DNA of 64,000 nucleotides from Pseudomonas syringae (GCF_021605415.1 NZ_WKEQ01000011.1:1-64000), one strand, 5' to 3'. Counted from the first letter of the stretch, positions 28,595-40,121 are shown. Notes: generated by a model not told the origin, from the letters alone. A program made the numbers and translations.

Positions 28595-29086
28595 ATGCGA
28601 CTGACTACAAAAGGCCGATACGCCGTAACCGCCATGCTTGACCTGGCGTTGCACGCGCAGCACGGGCCCGTGTCTCTGGCCGATATTTCCGAGCGCCAAG
28701 GCATCTCCCTGTCGTATCTCGAACAGCTGTTCGCCAAGCTGCGCCGCAGTAACCTGGTTTCCAGTGTTCGCGGTCCTGGCGGTGGTTATCAGCTGTCCCG
28801 CGACATGCAGGGCATCCAGGTGGCTCAGGTGATCGATGCGGTCAACGAATCGGTTGATGCAACAAAATGCCAGGGCCAGGGCGACTGCCACTCCGGTGAC
28901 ACCTGCCTGACCCATCATCTGTGGTGCGACCTGAGCCTGCAGATTCACGAATTTCTCAGCGGTATCAGCTTGGCCGACCTCGTAACTCGCCGTGAGGTGC
29001 AGGAAGTGGCCCAGCGTCAGGATCAGCGTCGTTGCAATGGCAAGGCGCCGCGCCTGGACAAGATTGAAGCGTCCGCCGTCGAATGA
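28595..29086 (+). CDS. iscR: Fe-S cluster-responsive regulator IscR
   Basis: This 163-residue Rrf2-family repressor has an N-terminal winged helix ([34 protein letters not shown]) and the [2Fe-2S] ligands Cys92, Cys98, Cys104 and His107 at the same positions as in E. coli. It is the first gene of the isc operon and should autoregulate through the operator overlapping its promoter. The start at 28595 matches the conserved N-terminus. Confidence 0.97.
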   Translation: MRLTTKGRYAVTAMLDLALHAQHGPVSLADISERQGISLSYLEQLFAKLRRSNLVSSVRGPGGGYQLSRDMQGIQVAQVIDAVNESVDATKCQGQGDCHSGDTCLTHHLWCDLSLQIHEFLSGISLADLVTRREVQEVAQRQDQRRCNGKAPRLDKIEASAVE

Positions 29087-29136
29087 CAGCCAAAGAGCTA
29101 GCGGCACGCCAGCCAGCCTGATTTAGGAGATAGTCC

Positions 29137-30351
29137 ATGAAATTGCCGATTTACCTTGATTACTCTGCGACCACCCCGGTCGATCCGCGCGTTGCGCAAA
29201 AAATGAGTGAATGCCTGCTGGTCGACGGAAACTTCGGTAACCCGGCGTCCCGTTCCCATGTGTTCGGCTGGAAGGCCGAAGAGTCCGTCGAGAACGCTCG
29301 TCGTCAGGTGGCCGATCTGGTCAATGCCGATCCGCGTGAAATCGTCTGGACCTCCGGTGCCACCGAGTCCGACAACCTGGCCATCAAGGGTGCGGCACAT
29401 TTCTACGCCTCCAAGGGCAAGCACCTGATCACCACCAAGATTGAGCACAAGGCTGTCCTCGACACCATGCGCCAACTGGAGCGTGAAGGTTTTGAGGTGA
29501 CTTACCTCGAGCCCCGTGAAGACGGTCTGGTCACCCCTGAAATGATTGAAGCCGCGCTGCGCGAAGACACCATCCTGGTGTCCGCGATGCACGTGAACAA
29601 CGAAATCGGCACCATCAACGACATCGCTGCCATCGGCGAACTGTTGCGCTCGAAGGGCGTTCTGTTCCACGTCGACGCCGCTCAGTCCACTGGCAAGGTC
29701 GACATCGACCTGCAGAAGCTGAAAGTCGACATGATGTCGTTCTCCGCCCACAAAACCTACGGCCCTAAAGGCATCGGCGCGCTGTACGTGAGCCGCAAGC
29801 CGCGTGTTCGCATCGAAGCGACCATGCACGGCGGCGGTCATGAGCGTGGCATGCGTTCCGGTACCCTGGCGACCCACCAGATCGTCGGCATGGGCGAAGC
29901 GTTCCGTGTGGCCAAGGAAGACATGGCTGCCGAGAACGTTCGCATCAAAGCCTTGAGCGACCGTTTCTACAAGCAGGTCGAGCATCTGGAAGAGCTGTAC
30001 GTCAACGGCAGCCTGACCGCCCGCGTTCCGCACAACCTGAACTTGAGCTTCAACTACGTTGAAGGCGAGTCGCTGATCATGGCGCTCAAGGATCTGGCCG
30101 TGTCGTCCGGTTCGGCATGCACCTCGGCGTCGCTTGAGCCTTCGTACGTTCTGCGCGCCCTGGGCCGCAACGACGAACTGGCGCACAGCTCGATCCGTTT
30201 CACCTTCGGCCGTTTCACCACCGAAGAAGAAATCGACTACGCCGCGCAGAAAGTCTGCGAGGCCGTTACCAAGCTGCGCGCTCTGTCGCCGCTGTGGGAC
30301 ATGTACAAAGACGGTGTCGACATTTCGAAAATCGAGTGGGCGGCACACTGA
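29137..30351 (+). CDS. iscS: Cysteine desulfurase IscS
   Basis: IscS removes sulfur from cysteine and passes it to IscU and other acceptors. The 404-residue PLP enzyme has the cofactor lysine in [12 protein letters not shown] and the active-site cysteine in the loop [17 protein letters not shown]. Length and ends match the gammaproteobacterial enzyme, and an AGGAGA ribosome site precedes the ATG. It is second in the isc operon. Confidence 0.98.
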   Translation: MKLPIYLDYSATTPVDPRVAQKMSECLLVDGNFGNPASRSHVFGWKAEESVENARRQVADLVNADPREIVWTSGATESDNLAIKGAAHFYASKGKHLITTKIEHKAVLDTMRQLEREGFEVTYLEPREDGLVTPEMIEAALREDTILVSAMHVNNEIGTINDIAAIGELLRSKGVLFHVDAAQSTGKVDIDLQKLKVDMMSFSAHKTYGPKGIGALYVSRKPRVRIEATMHGGGHERGMRSGTLATHQIVGMGEAFRVAKEDMAAENVRIKALSDRFYKQVEHLEELYVNGSLTARVPHNLNLSFNYVEGESLIMALKDLAVSSGSACTSASLEPSYVLRALGRNDELAHSSIRFTFGRFTTEEEIDYAAQKVCEAVTKLRALSPLWDMYKDGVDISKIEWAAH

Positions 30352-30433
30352 TTTCAAGTCGCCGCGAACCGGCCCTGTCCGCGAAGGTGGCGGGCTTAAA
30401 GAGCGACTCTCTGATGAGTGAGGATTAAGAATC

Positions 30434-30820
30434 ATGGCTTACAGCGAAAAGGTCATCGACCACTACGAAAACCCGCGCAACGTCGGCAAGATGAACGCGG
30501 AAGATCCTGATGTCGGCACCGGCATGGTCGGCGCTCCGGCGTGCGGCGACGTGATGCGCCTGCAGATCAAGGTCAACGATCAAGGCGTTATCGAAGACGC
30601 CAAGTTCAAGACCTATGGTTGCGGCTCGGCAATCGCCTCCAGCTCCCTCGCCACCGAGTGGATGAAGGGCAAGACCCTGGACGAAGCCGAAACCATCAAG
30701 AACACCCAGCTGGCTGAAGAACTGGCTTTGCCGCCAGTGAAAATTCACTGCTCGGTACTCGCTGAAGACGCTATCAAAGCGGCCGTTCGCGACTACAAGC
30801 AGAAGAAAGGCTTGATCTAA
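30434..30820 (+). CDS. iscU: Fe-S scaffold protein IscU
   Basis: IscU is the scaffold for new [2Fe-2S] clusters. The 128-residue protein has the three cluster ligands Cys37, Cys63 and Cys106 and the HscA-recognition motif LPPVK (99-103). It is separated from iscS by 82 bases with a G+C-rich stretch but no convincing terminator. Confidence 0.98.
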   Translation: MAYSEKVIDHYENPRNVGKMNAEDPDVGTGMVGAPACGDVMRLQIKVNDQGVIEDAKFKTYGCGSAIASSSLATEWMKGKTLDEAETIKNTQLAEELALPPVKIHCSVLAEDAIKAAVRDYKQKKGLI

Positions 30821-30848
30821 GCTTTGGGCGACGAGTAAGGAGTCAACG

Positions 30849-31172
30849 ATGGCTATCAGCATGACAGAAGCGGCTGCTCAACACGTGCGGCGCTCCCTCA
30901 ACGGGCGCGGCAAGGGTGAGGGGATTCGTCTGGGTGTTCGCACCACGGGCTGTTCCGGCCTTGCCTACGTGCTGGAGTTTGTCGACGAGGTGGTTGCGGA
31001 AGATCAGGTGTTCGAAAGTCATGGCGAGAAAGTGATCATCGACCCGAAAAGCCTCAGCTACCTGGACGGCACCGAGCTCGATTTCGTCAAGGAAGGGTTG
31101 AACGAAGGCTTCAAGTTCAACAATCCCAACGTACGCGGTGAATGTGGCTGCGGCGAAAGCTTCAACATCTGA
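30849..31172 (+). CDS. iscA: A-type Fe-S carrier IscA
   Basis: This 107-residue A-type carrier delivers clusters to target proteins. The three conserved cysteines are Cys35 (TTGCSG), Cys99 and Cys101 (ECGCGESF). It follows iscU by 28 bases and has an AAGGAG ribosome site. Confidence 0.97.
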   Translation: MAISMTEAAAQHVRRSLNGRGKGEGIRLGVRTTGCSGLAYVLEFVDEVVAEDQVFESHGEKVIIDPKSLSYLDGTELDFVKEGLNEGFKFNNPNVRGECGCGESFNI

Positions 31173-31180
31173 GGCTTGTC

Positions 31181-31702
31181 GTGGGAACTCCTTGTCATTT
31201 CGCTTTATTCGAGCTGCAACCGAGCTTTCGTCTGGATCTCGAGCAGTTGGCCACGCGCTACCGAGAGTTGGCGCGCGGCGTCCATCCTGACCGTTTTGCC
31301 GACGCTTCCGAGCGCGAGCAGCGGGTGGCGCTCGAGCAGTCTGCACGGCTCAACGATGCCTACCAGACCCTCAAGAGCCCGGCGCAGCGTGCGCGCTACC
31401 TGCTCAAAGTCAGCGGGCACGAAGTACCGATGGAGGTCACGGTTCATGACCCCGAGTTTCTTTTGCAACAGATGCAATGGCGCGAAGAACTCGAAGACCT
31501 CCAGGACAGCGCCGATCTCGACGGTGTCGCGGTATTCAAGCGCCGTCTGAAAGCCGCCCAGGATGAGCTCAACGAAAGCTTCGCAGCCTGTTGGGATGAT
31601 GCAGCGCAGCGCGAACAGGCCGAACGCCTGATGCGCCGCATGCAGTTCCTCGACAAGCTCACCTACGAAGTGCGCCAGTTAGAAGAGCGCCTCGACGATT
31701 AA
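31181..31702 (+). CDS. hscB: J-domain co-chaperone HscB
   Basis: HscB delivers IscU to HscA and stimulates the HscA ATPase. The 173-residue protein has an N-terminal J domain with the HPDRF signature and a C-terminal three-helix bundle that binds IscU. The GTG at 31181 is chosen because it gives the conserved start [11 protein letters not shown] 8 bases after iscA; an upstream ATG inside iscA is out of place. Confidence 0.95.
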   Translation: MGTPCHFALFELQPSFRLDLEQLATRYRELARGVHPDRFADASEREQRVALEQSARLNDAYQTLKSPAQRARYLLKVSGHEVPMEVTVHDPEFLLQQMQWREELEDLQDSADLDGVAVFKRRLKAAQDELNESFAACWDDAAQREQAERLMRRMQFLDKLTYEVRQLEERLDD

Positions 31703-31753
31703 CCCAGTGCCGCTCCGGTCGCACGCCTGATATACAGATAAGTCCTGATTACG

Positions 31754-33619
31754 ATGGCCCTACTGCAGATCGCCGAACCCGGCCAAAGTCCTCAACCCCA
31801 CCAGCGCCGTCTGGCTGTGGGAATCGACTTGGGCACTACCAATTCGCTGGTCGCTGCGTTGCGCAGCGGACTTTCCGAGCCGCTCGCCGACGCCAATGGC
31901 CAGGTCATCCTGCCGTCCGCCGTGCGTTATCACGCTGATCGCGTGGAGGTTGGCGAATCGGCCAGGCTCGCAGCGTCCTCGGATCCTTTGAACACCGTGC
32001 TGTCGGTCAAGCGCTTGATGGGTCGTGGTCTGTCCGACGTCAAGCAATTGGGCGAGCAACTGCCATACCGCTTTGTCGGTGGTGAGTCGCACATGCCGTT
32101 CATCGATACCGTGCAGGGGCCGAAAAGCCCTGTCGAAGTCTCCGCCGACATCCTCAAGGTACTGCGTCAGCGCGCTGAAGCGACGTTGGGTGGCGAACTG
32201 GTCGGCGCGGTCATCACCGTTCCTGCCTATTTCGACGATGCACAACGTCAGGCCACCAAGGATGCGGCGAAACTTGCCGGTCTGAACGTGTTGCGTCTGC
32301 TCAATGAGCCGACTGCGGCTGCCGTTGCATACGGTCTGGATCAACATGCCGAAGGCCTGGTCGCGATTTACGACCTGGGCGGCGGTACCTTCGATATTTC
32401 AATTCTGCGTCTGACTGGCGGCGTCTTCGAAGTGCTGGCCACCGGTGGCGACAGCGCACTGGGCGGTGATGACTTCGATCATGCCATTGCTGGCTGGATC
32501 ATCGAGAGTGCGGGCCTTTCGGCCGATCTCGATCCGGGCGCGCAACGTAATCTGCTGCAAGCCGCGTGCGCGGCCAAAGAGGCGCTGACCGACGCCGCTG
32601 CCGTTGAAGTCGCCTACGGTGACTGGAAATCGCAGCTGACGCGCGAAGCGTTCAACGCGCTGATCGAGCCGATGGTTGCCCGCAGCCTCAAAGCCTGCCG
32701 CCGCGCTGTTCGTGATTCCGGTATTGAGCTGGAAGAAGTGCACGCCGTGGTCATGGTCGGCGGTTCGACGCGCGTTCCGCGTGTTCGCGACGCTGTCGCC
32801 GAAGCCTTCGGCCGCCAGCCGCTGACTGAGATCGACCCGGATCAGGTGGTGGCCATTGGTGCCGCGATTCAGGCCGATACGCTGGCCGGCAACAAGCGCG
32901 ATGGTGGTGAACTGTTGCTGCTCGACGTGATTCCGTTGTCGCTGGGGCTGGAAACCATGGGCGGCCTGATGGAGAAGGTGATTCCACGCAACACCACCAT
33001 CCCCGTCGCTCGTGCACAAGATTTCACTACTTATAAAGACGGCCAGTCGGCCATGGCGATTCACGTCTTGCAGGGCGAGCGCGAATTGATCAGCGACTGC
33101 CGTTCCCTGGCGCGCTTTGAGTTGCGCGGCATCCCGGCGATGGTGGCCGGCGCTGCGAAGATTCGCGTGACTTTCCAGGTCGATGCCGACGGTTTGCTCA
33201 GTGTTTCCGCCCGCGAGCTGGGTTCGGGTGTTGAGGCGAGCATTCAGGTCAAGCCGTCCTACGGTTTGACGGACGGTGAAATCGCCAAAATGCTCAAGGA
33301 TTCGTTCCAGCACGCCAATGACGACAAGGTTGCCCGCGTACTGCGCGAGCAACAGGTCGATGCCCAGCGCCTGGTCGAAGCGGTGCAGGGCGCTCTGGAG
33401 GTTGATGGCGAGCGATTGCTCGACGCCGAAGAGCGCATGGTCATTGATATGCAAGTGCAGGAACTGGTCGAACTGATGAAAGGCACCGATGGTTACGCCA
33501 TCGAGCAGCAGACCAAGCGTCTGTCGCAAGTGACCGACGCCTTTGCCGCCCGCCGCATGGATCTGACGGTGAAAGCCGCATTGTCCGGGCGCAATCTGAA
33601 TGAAATCGAGGATAACTGA
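31754..33619 (+). CDS. hscA: Hsp70-type chaperone HscA
   Basis: This 621-residue specialised Hsp70 uses ATP to help release clusters from IscU. Visible are the Hsp70 signatures [26 protein letters not shown] and [14 protein letters not shown], the linker-like [18 protein letters not shown], and a substrate-binding domain. The stop overlaps the start of fdx by one base. Confidence 0.97.
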   Translation: MALLQIAEPGQSPQPHQRRLAVGIDLGTTNSLVAALRSGLSEPLADANGQVILPSAVRYHADRVEVGESARLAASSDPLNTVLSVKRLMGRGLSDVKQLGEQLPYRFVGGESHMPFIDTVQGPKSPVEVSADILKVLRQRAEATLGGELVGAVITVPAYFDDAQRQATKDAAKLAGLNVLRLLNEPTAAAVAYGLDQHAEGLVAIYDLGGGTFDISILRLTGGVFEVLATGGDSALGGDDFDHAIAGWIIESAGLSADLDPGAQRNLLQAACAAKEALTDAAAVEVAYGDWKSQLTREAFNALIEPMVARSLKACRRAVRDSGIELEEVHAVVMVGGSTRVPRVRDAVAEAFGRQPLTEIDPDQVVAIGAAIQADTLAGNKRDGGELLLLDVIPLSLGLETMGGLMEKVIPRNTTIPVARAQDFTTYKDGQSAMAIHVLQGERELISDCRSLARFELRGIPAMVAGAAKIRVTFQVDADGLLSVSARELGSGVEASIQVKPSYGLTDGEIAKMLKDSFQHANDDKVARVLREQQVDAQRLVEAVQGALEVDGERLLDAEERMVIDMQVQELVELMKGTDGYAIEQQTKRLSQVTDAFAARRMDLTVKAALSGRNLNEIEDN

Positions 33620-33960
33620 TGCCGCAGGTCATTTTTCTGCCACACGAGAAGTTCTGCCCGGACGGCATGGTTGTCGAAGCGGCCCCTGGTATTTCGATTC
33701 TCGAACTGGCTCATGAGCACCACATTGAGATGGAAAGCGCCTGCGGCGGCGTCTGCGCCTGCACCACCTGCCATTGCATCATCCGCGAGGGTTTTGACTC
33801 GATGGAAGAGGCTGATGAGCTGGAAGAAGACTTCCTCGACCGCGCCTGGGGTCTGGAAGCACAATCGCGTCTGGGCTGTCAGGCAATCGTCGGTGAAGAA
33901 GACATCACCGTCGAGATTCCGAAATATTCGCTTAACCATGCGGCTGAAGCGCCGCACTGA
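33619..33960 (+). CDS. fdx: Isc-type [2Fe-2S] ferredoxin
   Basis: This 113-residue adrenodoxin-type ferredoxin supplies electrons for cluster assembly. Ligands Cys42, Cys48, Cys51 and Cys87 are in the expected places, and Cys46 is the conserved extra cysteine. It is coupled to hscA by an ATGA-like overlap. Confidence 0.97.
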   Translation: MPQVIFLPHEKFCPDGMVVEAAPGISILELAHEHHIEMESACGGVCACTTCHCIIREGFDSMEEADELEEDFLDRAWGLEAQSRLGCQAIVGEEDITVEIPKYSLNHAAEAPH

Positions 33961-33974
33961 CTGGTAAGACTGTC

Positions 33975-34175
33975 ATGAGCTACGGTTGGAATGATGTTCA
34001 ACGCATTGCCGAGGAATTGGCCGAGGCCAAACCGGGTGTAGACCCGTTTTCGGTCAACTTCGTCGAATTGCAGCAATGGATCAAAGAGCTGCCGGACTTC
34101 GACAATACCTCTGGTCGTGTCGGCGAGAAGGTGTTGGAAGCCGTTCAGGCTCTCTGGGCCGACGAATTGGACTGA
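33975..34175 (+). CDS. iscX: IscX, small iron-binding Isc protein
   Basis: This 66-residue acidic protein begins with the family pattern YGWNDVQRIAEELAEAKP and has the DPFSVNFVELQQWIKELPDF segment. IscX binds IscS and modulates desulfurase activity. It is the last gene of the isc operon, ahead of the terminator at 34205. Confidence 0.96.
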   Translation: MSYGWNDVQRIAEELAEAKPGVDPFSVNFVELQQWIKELPDFDNTSGRVGEKVLEAVQALWADELD

Positions 34176-34204
34176 TCGTCCCCGCAGGTTAGGCAATACC
34201 CAAG

Positions 34205-34232
34205 AACCCGCGTATAATTCGCGGGTTTAATT
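34205..34232 (+). terminator. isc operon terminator with a -10 box in its loop
   Basis: AACCCGCG (34205-34212) pairs with CGCGGGTT (34220-34227) and is followed by TAATTTTT. The loop contains a perfect TATAAT (34213-34218), 46 bases before the ndk ATG, which could serve as the ndk promoter -10. No strong -35 is visible at the matching distance. Confidence 0.8.
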
Positions 34233-34263
34233 TTTCGCAAATTACCGTTTCTGGAGTTACACC

Positions 34264-34689
34264 ATGGCTGTTCAACGTACTTTCTCCATCATCAAGCCTG
34301 ACGCCGTTGCAAAAAACGTGATCGGCGAAATCACCACCCGTTTCGAAAAAGCCGGCCTGAAGGTTGTAGCTTCGAAACTGAAGCAACTGTCCAAAGCCGA
34401 AGCTGAAGGCTTCTACGCTGAGCACAGCGCTCGTGGTTTCTTCGGCGACCTGGTTGCTTTCATGATCTCCGGTCCTGTTGTTGTTCAGGTTCTGGAAGGC
34501 GAAAACGCTATCGCTCTGAACCGCGAACTGATGGGCGCTACCAACCCTAAAGAAGCGGCTGCCGGCACCATCCGTGCTGACTTCGCTGAATCGATCGACG
34601 CCAACGCCGTTCACGGTTCGGACTCCGAAGCCGCTGCCGCTCGCGAAATTTCGTACTTCTTCGCAGCTACTGAAGTAACCGCTCGCTAA
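34264..34689 (+). CDS. ndk: Nucleoside diphosphate kinase
   Basis: Ndk balances nucleoside triphosphate pools by phosphate transfer through His117, visible in [10 protein letters not shown]. The 141-residue protein has the usual FSIIKPDAV start and length. TGGAG precedes the ATG. Codon use is strongly biased, as expected for a highly expressed gene. Confidence 0.98.
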   Translation: MAVQRTFSIIKPDAVAKNVIGEITTRFEKAGLKVVASKLKQLSKAEAEGFYAEHSARGFFGDLVAFMISGPVVVQVLEGENAIALNRELMGATNPKEAAAGTIRADFAESIDANAVHGSDSEAAAAREISYFFAATEVTAR

Positions 34690-34717
34690 GCATTGGCTTA
34701 AGAGTGAAGGTGAATCC

Positions 34718-35866
34718 ATGACGACATCGACTGTAAAAACCAACCTGCTGGGTCTCACTCAACAGGAAATGGAAAAATTCTTCGACTCAATCGGGGAGAA
34801 GCGTTTCCGTGCCGGTCAGGTAATGAAATGGATTCACCACTTTGGCGTCGATGATTTCGACGCCATGACGAACGTCAGCAAGGCCCTGCGCGACAAGCTC
34901 AAGGCCATTGCTGAAGTCCGTGGTCCGGAAGTGGTCAGCGAGGACATCTCCAGCGACGGCACCCGTAAATGGGTGGTGCGCGTAGCGTCCGGCAGCTGCG
35001 TCGAGACCGTTTACATTCCCCAGGGCAAACGCGGCACTCTGTGCGTTTCGTCCCAGGCAGGCTGTGCCCTGGATTGCAGTTTCTGCTCCACCGGCAAGCA
35101 AGGCTTCAATAGCAACCTCACCGCCGCCGAAGTCATCGGTCAGGTGTGGATTGCCAACAAATCCTTTGGCAGCGTCCCGGCAACCGTCGACCGTGCCATC
35201 ACCAACGTGGTGATGATGGGCATGGGTGAGCCGCTGCTGAACTTCGACAACGTCGTGGCCGCCATGCATCTGATGATGGATGACCTGGGCTACGGGATTT
35301 CCAAGCGCCGCGTAACCCTGTCCACGTCGGGTGTGGTGCCGATGATCGATGAGTTGTCCAAGCACATCGACGTATCCCTGGCGTTGTCTTTGCACGCACC
35401 GAACGACGCATTGCGTAACCAATTGGTGCCGATCAACAAGAAATATCCGCTTAAGATGCTGCTCGAGTCGTGCCAGCGCTACATGTCCTCTTTGGGCGAG
35501 AAGCGCGTGCTGACCGTTGAATACACCCTGCTCAAGGACATCAACGATAAAGTCGAGCACGCGGTGGAAATGATCGAGCTGCTCAAGAACACCCCATGCA
35601 AGATCAACCTGATTCCGTTCAACCCGTTCCCGCATTCCGGGTACGAGCGGCCGAGCAATAATGCCATCCGCCGGTTCCAGGATCAGCTTCACCAGGCCGG
35701 TTACAACGTCACTGTACGCACCACCCGCGGTGAAGACATCGACGCCGCCTGTGGTCAATTGGTAGGGCAGGTGCTGGATCGCACCCGTCGCAGCGAACGT
35801 TACATCGCCGTGCGTGAATTGAGCGCCGACAGCGATCTGGCGCAGAACGCCGCGAACAATAACTAA
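34718..35866 (+). CDS. rlmN: Dual-specificity 23S rRNA/tRNA adenine-C2 methyltransferase
   Basis: RlmN methylates A2503 of 23S rRNA and A37 of certain tRNAs by radical SAM chemistry. The 382-residue protein has the [4Fe-4S] motif [23 protein letters not shown], the STSGVVP block and the C-terminal cysteine in AACGQL. Its Fe-S need fits its place behind the isc operon. It ends 12 bases before pilF. Confidence 0.97.
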   Translation: MTTSTVKTNLLGLTQQEMEKFFDSIGEKRFRAGQVMKWIHHFGVDDFDAMTNVSKALRDKLKAIAEVRGPEVVSEDISSDGTRKWVVRVASGSCVETVYIPQGKRGTLCVSSQAGCALDCSFCSTGKQGFNSNLTAAEVIGQVWIANKSFGSVPATVDRAITNVVMMGMGEPLLNFDNVVAAMHLMMDDLGYGISKRRVTLSTSGVVPMIDELSKHIDVSLALSLHAPNDALRNQLVPINKKYPLKMLLESCQRYMSSLGEKRVLTVEYTLLKDINDKVEHAVEMIELLKNTPCKINLIPFNPFPHSGYERPSNNAIRRFQDQLHQAGYNVTVRTTRGEDIDAACGQLVGQVLDRTRRSERYIAVRELSADSDLAQNAANNN

Positions 35867-35878
35867 GAGAGGATCTCT

Positions 35879-36637
35879 ATGTCCCTGCGCTTTGCGCTGC
35901 TATTGCTGTTGGCCAGCCTGTGTGCTGGATGTGTCCTTTCGGGTGACTACAACCCGATGAAGACCAGCAAGGGCCGCGATGAAGCGCGGGCTGCTTATGT
36001 GCAGTTGGGGCTTGGATATTTGCAGCAGGGTATGACCGAGCGGGCGAAAGTGCCGCTGAAGAAGGCGCTGGAGCTGGATAGCGGTGATGCCGATGCCAAC
36101 GCGGCCCTTGGTCTGGTGTTTCAGGCGGAAATGGAGCCGGAACTGGCCGATGAGCATTTCCGCAAGGCCTTGTCCGCACGTCCCGCCGACGCTCGCATCC
36201 TTAACAACTACGGCAGTTTTCTCTACGAAGAACAGCGTTACAAGGAAGCCTACGAGCGTTTTGAACAGGCCACCGCCGATACGCTGTATCCTGAGCGCTC
36301 CCGTGTGTTCGAGAATCTCGGCATGACGGCCGCGAAGCTGGGACAGCGTGATCTGGCGCAGCAACAGCTGGAAAAAGCCCTGCGTCTGAACCGTCAACAA
36401 CCGCGCGCCTTGCTGGAAATGGCTGAGTTGTCCTTCGAAGACAGGCATTATGTGCCCGCACGTGATTATTACGATCGTTTCAGCCTGCTATCCGAACAAA
36501 ATGCACGTAGTCTATTGCTCGGCGTTCGGCTGGCAAAAGTGTTTGAAGATCGCGACAAGGCCGCCAGTGCTGGCCTGCAATTAAAACGACTCTATCCCGG
36601 TACGCCGGAATATCAGCAATACCTGTCGGAGCAATGA
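35879..36637 (+). CDS. pilF: Type IV pilus biogenesis/stability lipoprotein PilF (PilW)
   Basis: This 252-residue TPR lipoprotein helps localise and assemble the PilQ secretin. A hydrophobic signal (residues 3-14) is followed by two cysteines, Cys15 and Cys18; CAGC places the likely lipidated residue at Cys18, with an imperfect lipobox. Five to six TPR units follow (for example AYVQLGLGYLQQGMTERAKVPLKKALELD). The order rlmN-pilF-rodZ-ispG-hisS is conserved in Pseudomonas. Confidence 0.93.
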   Translation: MSLRFALLLLLASLCAGCVLSGDYNPMKTSKGRDEARAAYVQLGLGYLQQGMTERAKVPLKKALELDSGDADANAALGLVFQAEMEPELADEHFRKALSARPADARILNNYGSFLYEEQRYKEAYERFEQATADTLYPERSRVFENLGMTAAKLGQRDLAQQQLEKALRLNRQQPRALLEMAELSFEDRHYVPARDYYDRFSLLSEQNARSLLLGVRLAKVFEDRDKAASAGLQLKRLYPGTPEYQQYLSEQ

Positions 36638-37641
36638 TGAAAGCGGCGCATCCCGAAGTTGTAGCAGCGACTCGTGTTAACCCCGGTGAAACCTTGCGCC
36701 AGGCCCGCGAAAGCAATGGCTGGTCGCTGGCCGAAGTGGCCCTCAAGCTCAACCTCACCGTGAGTTCCCTGAGCAACCTTGAAGCCGGTGCGTTCGACAA
36801 GCTGCCGGGGCATACCTTCGCTCGCGGTTACATTCGCGCCTACGCCAAATTGCTCGGCATGGATCAGACCGTTCTGGTTCAGCAATTCGACCAGTCCACC
36901 GGCACCGATTCCCAAGGCAGCAATGTCCACGCCCTGGGTCGTATCGAAGAGCCGGTTCGTGTTTCCCACACTATTTTGCGCATCGTCAGCCTGTTGTTGC
37001 TGATCGCGGTGATCGGCGGCGGTTTCGTCTGGTGGCAGGATCAGACTTCGCTGCGAACCAAAGAGTTGACCAGTATGGCCCCGGAGCACGTCGAGGTCGA
37101 AGGCGCCGACGGCACTACCCAGATTCATCCGCTGGACGAACCCGAAGACCAGGCCGTTGCTGAAGGCCAGGCCGATAATTCGACCGCGCTTGCACTGCCG
37201 CAGTCTGAAAGCACCGCTGAAGAACCGGCGGAGGCCGTAGCGCCGCAAGCGGCACCAGCAGCGCCAGCCACCGCGCCGGCGCCTGTGGTGGCTTCGCCAG
37301 CCGTTCCCGCGCCAACCGTGCCGAACACGCCGGCACCGACCGTTACCGCGCCAGTCGCTCCGTCGACACCCGCTCCGGCAGCCGCCGCTCCGGTAGCCGG
37401 TCAAGGTCAAGTACAGATCCAGTTCGTTGCCGATTGCTGGACGCAAGTCACCGATGGCAGCGGCAAAGTCTTGTTCAGCGGCCTGAAGCGTAAAGGCGAC
37501 AGCCTGTCGGCCGTCGGCAAGCCACCGTTTGCTGTACGCCTGGGCTTTGCCCGTGGCGCGCAAGTCAGCTACAACGGCCAGTCGGTCGATGTGGCTCCGT
37601 TCACCAGTGGCGAGACTGCTCGCCTGAAGTTGGGTCAATAA
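36634..37641 (+). CDS. rodZ: RodZ-like helix-turn-helix membrane protein
   Basis: This 335-residue protein is organised like RodZ: a cytoplasmic Xre-type helix-turn-helix (about 18-85, GETLRQARESNGWSLAEVA), a membrane helix (about 111-131, ILRIVSLLLLIAVIGGGFVWW region), a long Pro/Ala-rich periplasmic linker (about 180-250), and a C-terminal beta domain (DUF4115; VADCWTQVTDGSGKVLFSG). RodZ links MreB to the cell-wall machinery. It overlaps pilF by four bases; the second ATG at 36637 is equally possible. Confidence 0.88.
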   Translation: MMKAAHPEVVAATRVNPGETLRQARESNGWSLAEVALKLNLTVSSLSNLEAGAFDKLPGHTFARGYIRAYAKLLGMDQTVLVQQFDQSTGTDSQGSNVHALGRIEEPVRVSHTILRIVSLLLLIAVIGGGFVWWQDQTSLRTKELTSMAPEHVEVEGADGTTQIHPLDEPEDQAVAEGQADNSTALALPQSESTAEEPAEAVAPQAAPAAPATAPAPVVASPAVPAPTVPNTPAPTVTAPVAPSTPAPAAAAPVAGQGQVQIQFVADCWTQVTDGSGKVLFSGLKRKGDSLSAVGKPPFAVRLGFARGAQVSYNGQSVDVAPFTSGETARLKLGQ

Positions 37642-37644
37642 GTC

Positions 37645-38754
37645 ATGCACGGCGAATCTCCAATCAAACGTCGCGAATCCCGCAAAATCTGGGTCGGTAA
37701 CGTTCCCGTGGGCGGCGATGCGCCTATCGCTGTGCAAAGCATGACCAACAGCGACACCAATGACGTGGCCGCCACGGTCGCCCAGATCAATCGTCTGGAA
37801 GCCGCCGGTGTCGACATCGTTCGTGTCTCCGTGCCGGACATGGACGCCGCCGAGGCCTTCGGCAAGATCAAGCAGCTAGTCAAAGTGCCGTTGGTGGCCG
37901 ACATCCACTTCGACTACAAGATCGCTTTGCGCGTGGCCGAACTGGGCGTTGATTGCCTGCGCATCAACCCGGGCAATATTGGTCGTGAAGACCGTGTGCG
38001 CGCCGTGGTCGATGCCGCCCGTGATCGCGGGATTCCGATCCGTATCGGCGTCAACGCCGGCTCCCTGGAAAAAGACCTGCAAAAGAAATACGGCGAGCCG
38101 ACTCCGGCGGCGCTGGTTGAATCCGCTTTGCGTCATGTCGAGCACCTTGAACGCCTGAATTTCCAGGACTTCAAGGTCAGCGTGAAGGCTTCCGACGTGT
38201 TCATGGCCGTCGCAGCCTACCGCTTGCTGGCGAAAGAAATCGTTCAACCGTTGCACCTGGGCATCACCGAAGCCGGTGGATTGCGTTCAGGCACGGTGAA
38301 ATCCGCCGTAGGCCTCGGTATGCTGCTCGCCGAAGGGATTGGCGATACTATCCGCATCTCGCTGGCGGCCGACCCGGTCGAAGAAGTGAAAGTCGGTTAC
38401 GACATCCTCAAGTCTTTGCACCTGCGTTCCCGTGGCATCAACTTCATCGCCTGTCCGAGCTGCTCTCGGCAGAACTTCGATGTGGTCAAGACCATGAACG
38501 AGCTGGAAGGGCGCCTTGAAGATCTGCTGGTGCCGCTGGATGTCGCGGTCATCGGTTGTGTGGTCAACGGCCCCGGCGAAGCGAAGGAAGCCCATATCGG
38601 CTTGACCGGCGGCACGCCAAACCTGATTTACATCGACGGCAAGCCGGCGCAGAAACTGACGAATGACAATCTGGTGGATGAGCTTGAACGCTTGATCCGC
38701 CAGAAAGCGGCCGAAAAGGTCGAAGCTGACGCTGCTGTTATTGCGCGTGGCTGA
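37645..38754 (+). CDS. ispG: (E)-4-hydroxy-3-methylbut-2-enyl-diphosphate synthase
   Basis: IspG catalyses the penultimate step of the MEP isoprenoid pathway with a [4Fe-4S] cluster. The 369-residue protein has the cluster cysteines in [10 protein letters not shown] and GCVVNGPGE and the conserved [12 protein letters not shown] start region. It begins 3 bases after rodZ. Its need for Fe-S clusters again fits the neighbourhood. Confidence 0.97.
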   Translation: MHGESPIKRRESRKIWVGNVPVGGDAPIAVQSMTNSDTNDVAATVAQINRLEAAGVDIVRVSVPDMDAAEAFGKIKQLVKVPLVADIHFDYKIALRVAELGVDCLRINPGNIGREDRVRAVVDAARDRGIPIRIGVNAGSLEKDLQKKYGEPTPAALVESALRHVEHLERLNFQDFKVSVKASDVFMAVAAYRLLAKEIVQPLHLGITEAGGLRSGTVKSAVGLGMLLAEGIGDTIRISLAADPVEEVKVGYDILKSLHLRSRGINFIACPSCSRQNFDVVKTMNELEGRLEDLLVPLDVAVIGCVVNGPGEAKEAHIGLTGGTPNLIYIDGKPAQKLTNDNLVDELERLIRQKAAEKVEADAAVIARG

Positions 38755-38790
38755 CACTGACTGAAGCGCCGAACGAATTAAGGAAATTTT

Positions 38791-40080
38791 GTGAGCAAGT
38801 CTCTGCAAGCCATCCGTGGCATGAACGACATCCTGCCCGAACAGACCCCGCTGTGGCGTTATTTCGAAGGCACCGTCTCGCGTTTGCTGGATAACTACGG
38901 TTACAAGCAGATCCGCATGCCGATTGTCGAGTTCACCGAGCTGTTCAAGCGCTCGATCGGCGAAGTGACCGACATCGTCGAAAAAGAGATGTACACCTTC
39001 GAAGACCGCAACGGCGACTCGCTGACGCTGCGTCCGGAAGGCACGGCGGCGTGCGTGCGCGCAGTGCTTGAACACGGCATCACCGGCGGCGGCCAAGTGC
39101 AGAAGCTTTGGTACATCGGCCCGATGTTCCGTCACGAGCGTCCGCAGAAAGGTCGTTATCGTCAGTTCCATCAGATCGGTCTGGAAGTGTTCAACCTTGA
39201 CGGCCCGGACATCGACGCCGAGCTGATCATCATGACCTGGCGCCTGTGGGGCGAGCTGGGCATCCGTGACGCGGTCAAGCTTGAACTCAACAGCCTGGGC
39301 ACCAGCGAGTCCCGTGGCCGTTATCGTGAAGCGCTGGTCGAGTACCTCTCGGCGCACCACGACAAACTGGATGAAGACAGCCAGCGCCGTCTCAAATCCA
39401 ATCCGCTGCGCGTGCTTGACACCAAGAACGCCGACACTCAAGCCGTGCTGGTCGACGCGCCGAAAATGGCCGACTACCTGGACGACGAGTCCCGCGCGCA
39501 CTTCGAAGGCCTGAAGGCCCGTCTGGATGCTGTCGGCATTCCTTACGTGCTCAACCCGAAGCTGGTTCGCGGCCTGGATTACTACAGCAAAACCGTATTC
39601 GAATGGGTCACCGACAAACTCGGTGCCCAGGGCACTGTGTGCGCGGGCGGTCGTTACGACGGTCTGGTCGAGCAGATGGGCGGCAAGCCAACGTCCGGCG
39701 TCGGTTTCGCCATGGGTATCGAGCGTCTGGTCTTGATGCTTGAAACCCTGGAGCAGATCCCGGAAGAAATCTCCCGTCAGGTCGATGTCTACCTGTGCGC
39801 CTTCGGTGAAGAAGCCGAGCTGGCCGGTCTGGCCTTGGCCGAGCGGGTACGCGATCAACTTCCAGACCTGCGCCTGCAAGTGAATGCCGGCGCCGGCAGT
39901 TTCAAAAGCCAGTTCAAGAAAGCCGACAAGAGCGGTGCGCTGTTCGCACTGATCCTGGGTGACGACGAAATGGCCCAGCAAGTGGTAGGTTTCAAACCCC
40001 TGCGTGGCCAGGGCGAACAACAAAGCATTGCCTGGGACGCGCTCGCCGCCCACCTGGCCACCTGCGTCGTGCAGGGTTGA
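38791..40080 (+). CDS. hisS: Histidyl-tRNA synthetase
   Basis: This 429-residue class II aminoacyl-tRNA synthetase starts with GTG at 38791 behind AAGGAAA. It shows the HisRS blocks [12 protein letters not shown], motif 2 with [16 protein letters not shown], the histidine-specific [19 protein letters not shown], and motif 3 in GFAMGIERL, plus the C-terminal anticodon-binding domain. Confidence 0.98.
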   Translation: MSKSLQAIRGMNDILPEQTPLWRYFEGTVSRLLDNYGYKQIRMPIVEFTELFKRSIGEVTDIVEKEMYTFEDRNGDSLTLRPEGTAACVRAVLEHGITGGGQVQKLWYIGPMFRHERPQKGRYRQFHQIGLEVFNLDGPDIDAELIIMTWRLWGELGIRDAVKLELNSLGTSESRGRYREALVEYLSAHHDKLDEDSQRRLKSNPLRVLDTKNADTQAVLVDAPKMADYLDDESRAHFEGLKARLDAVGIPYVLNPKLVRGLDYYSKTVFEWVTDKLGAQGTVCAGGRYDGLVEQMGGKPTSGVGFAMGIERLVLMLETLEQIPEEISRQVDVYLCAFGEEAELAGLALAERVRDQLPDLRLQVNAGAGSFKSQFKKADKSGALFALILGDDEMAQQVVGFKPLRGQGEQQSIAWDALAAHLATCVVQG

Positions 40081-40121
40081 AGCTGTCTAAACAGCCGATT
40101 TAGCGATTAAGGAGTATTGGG

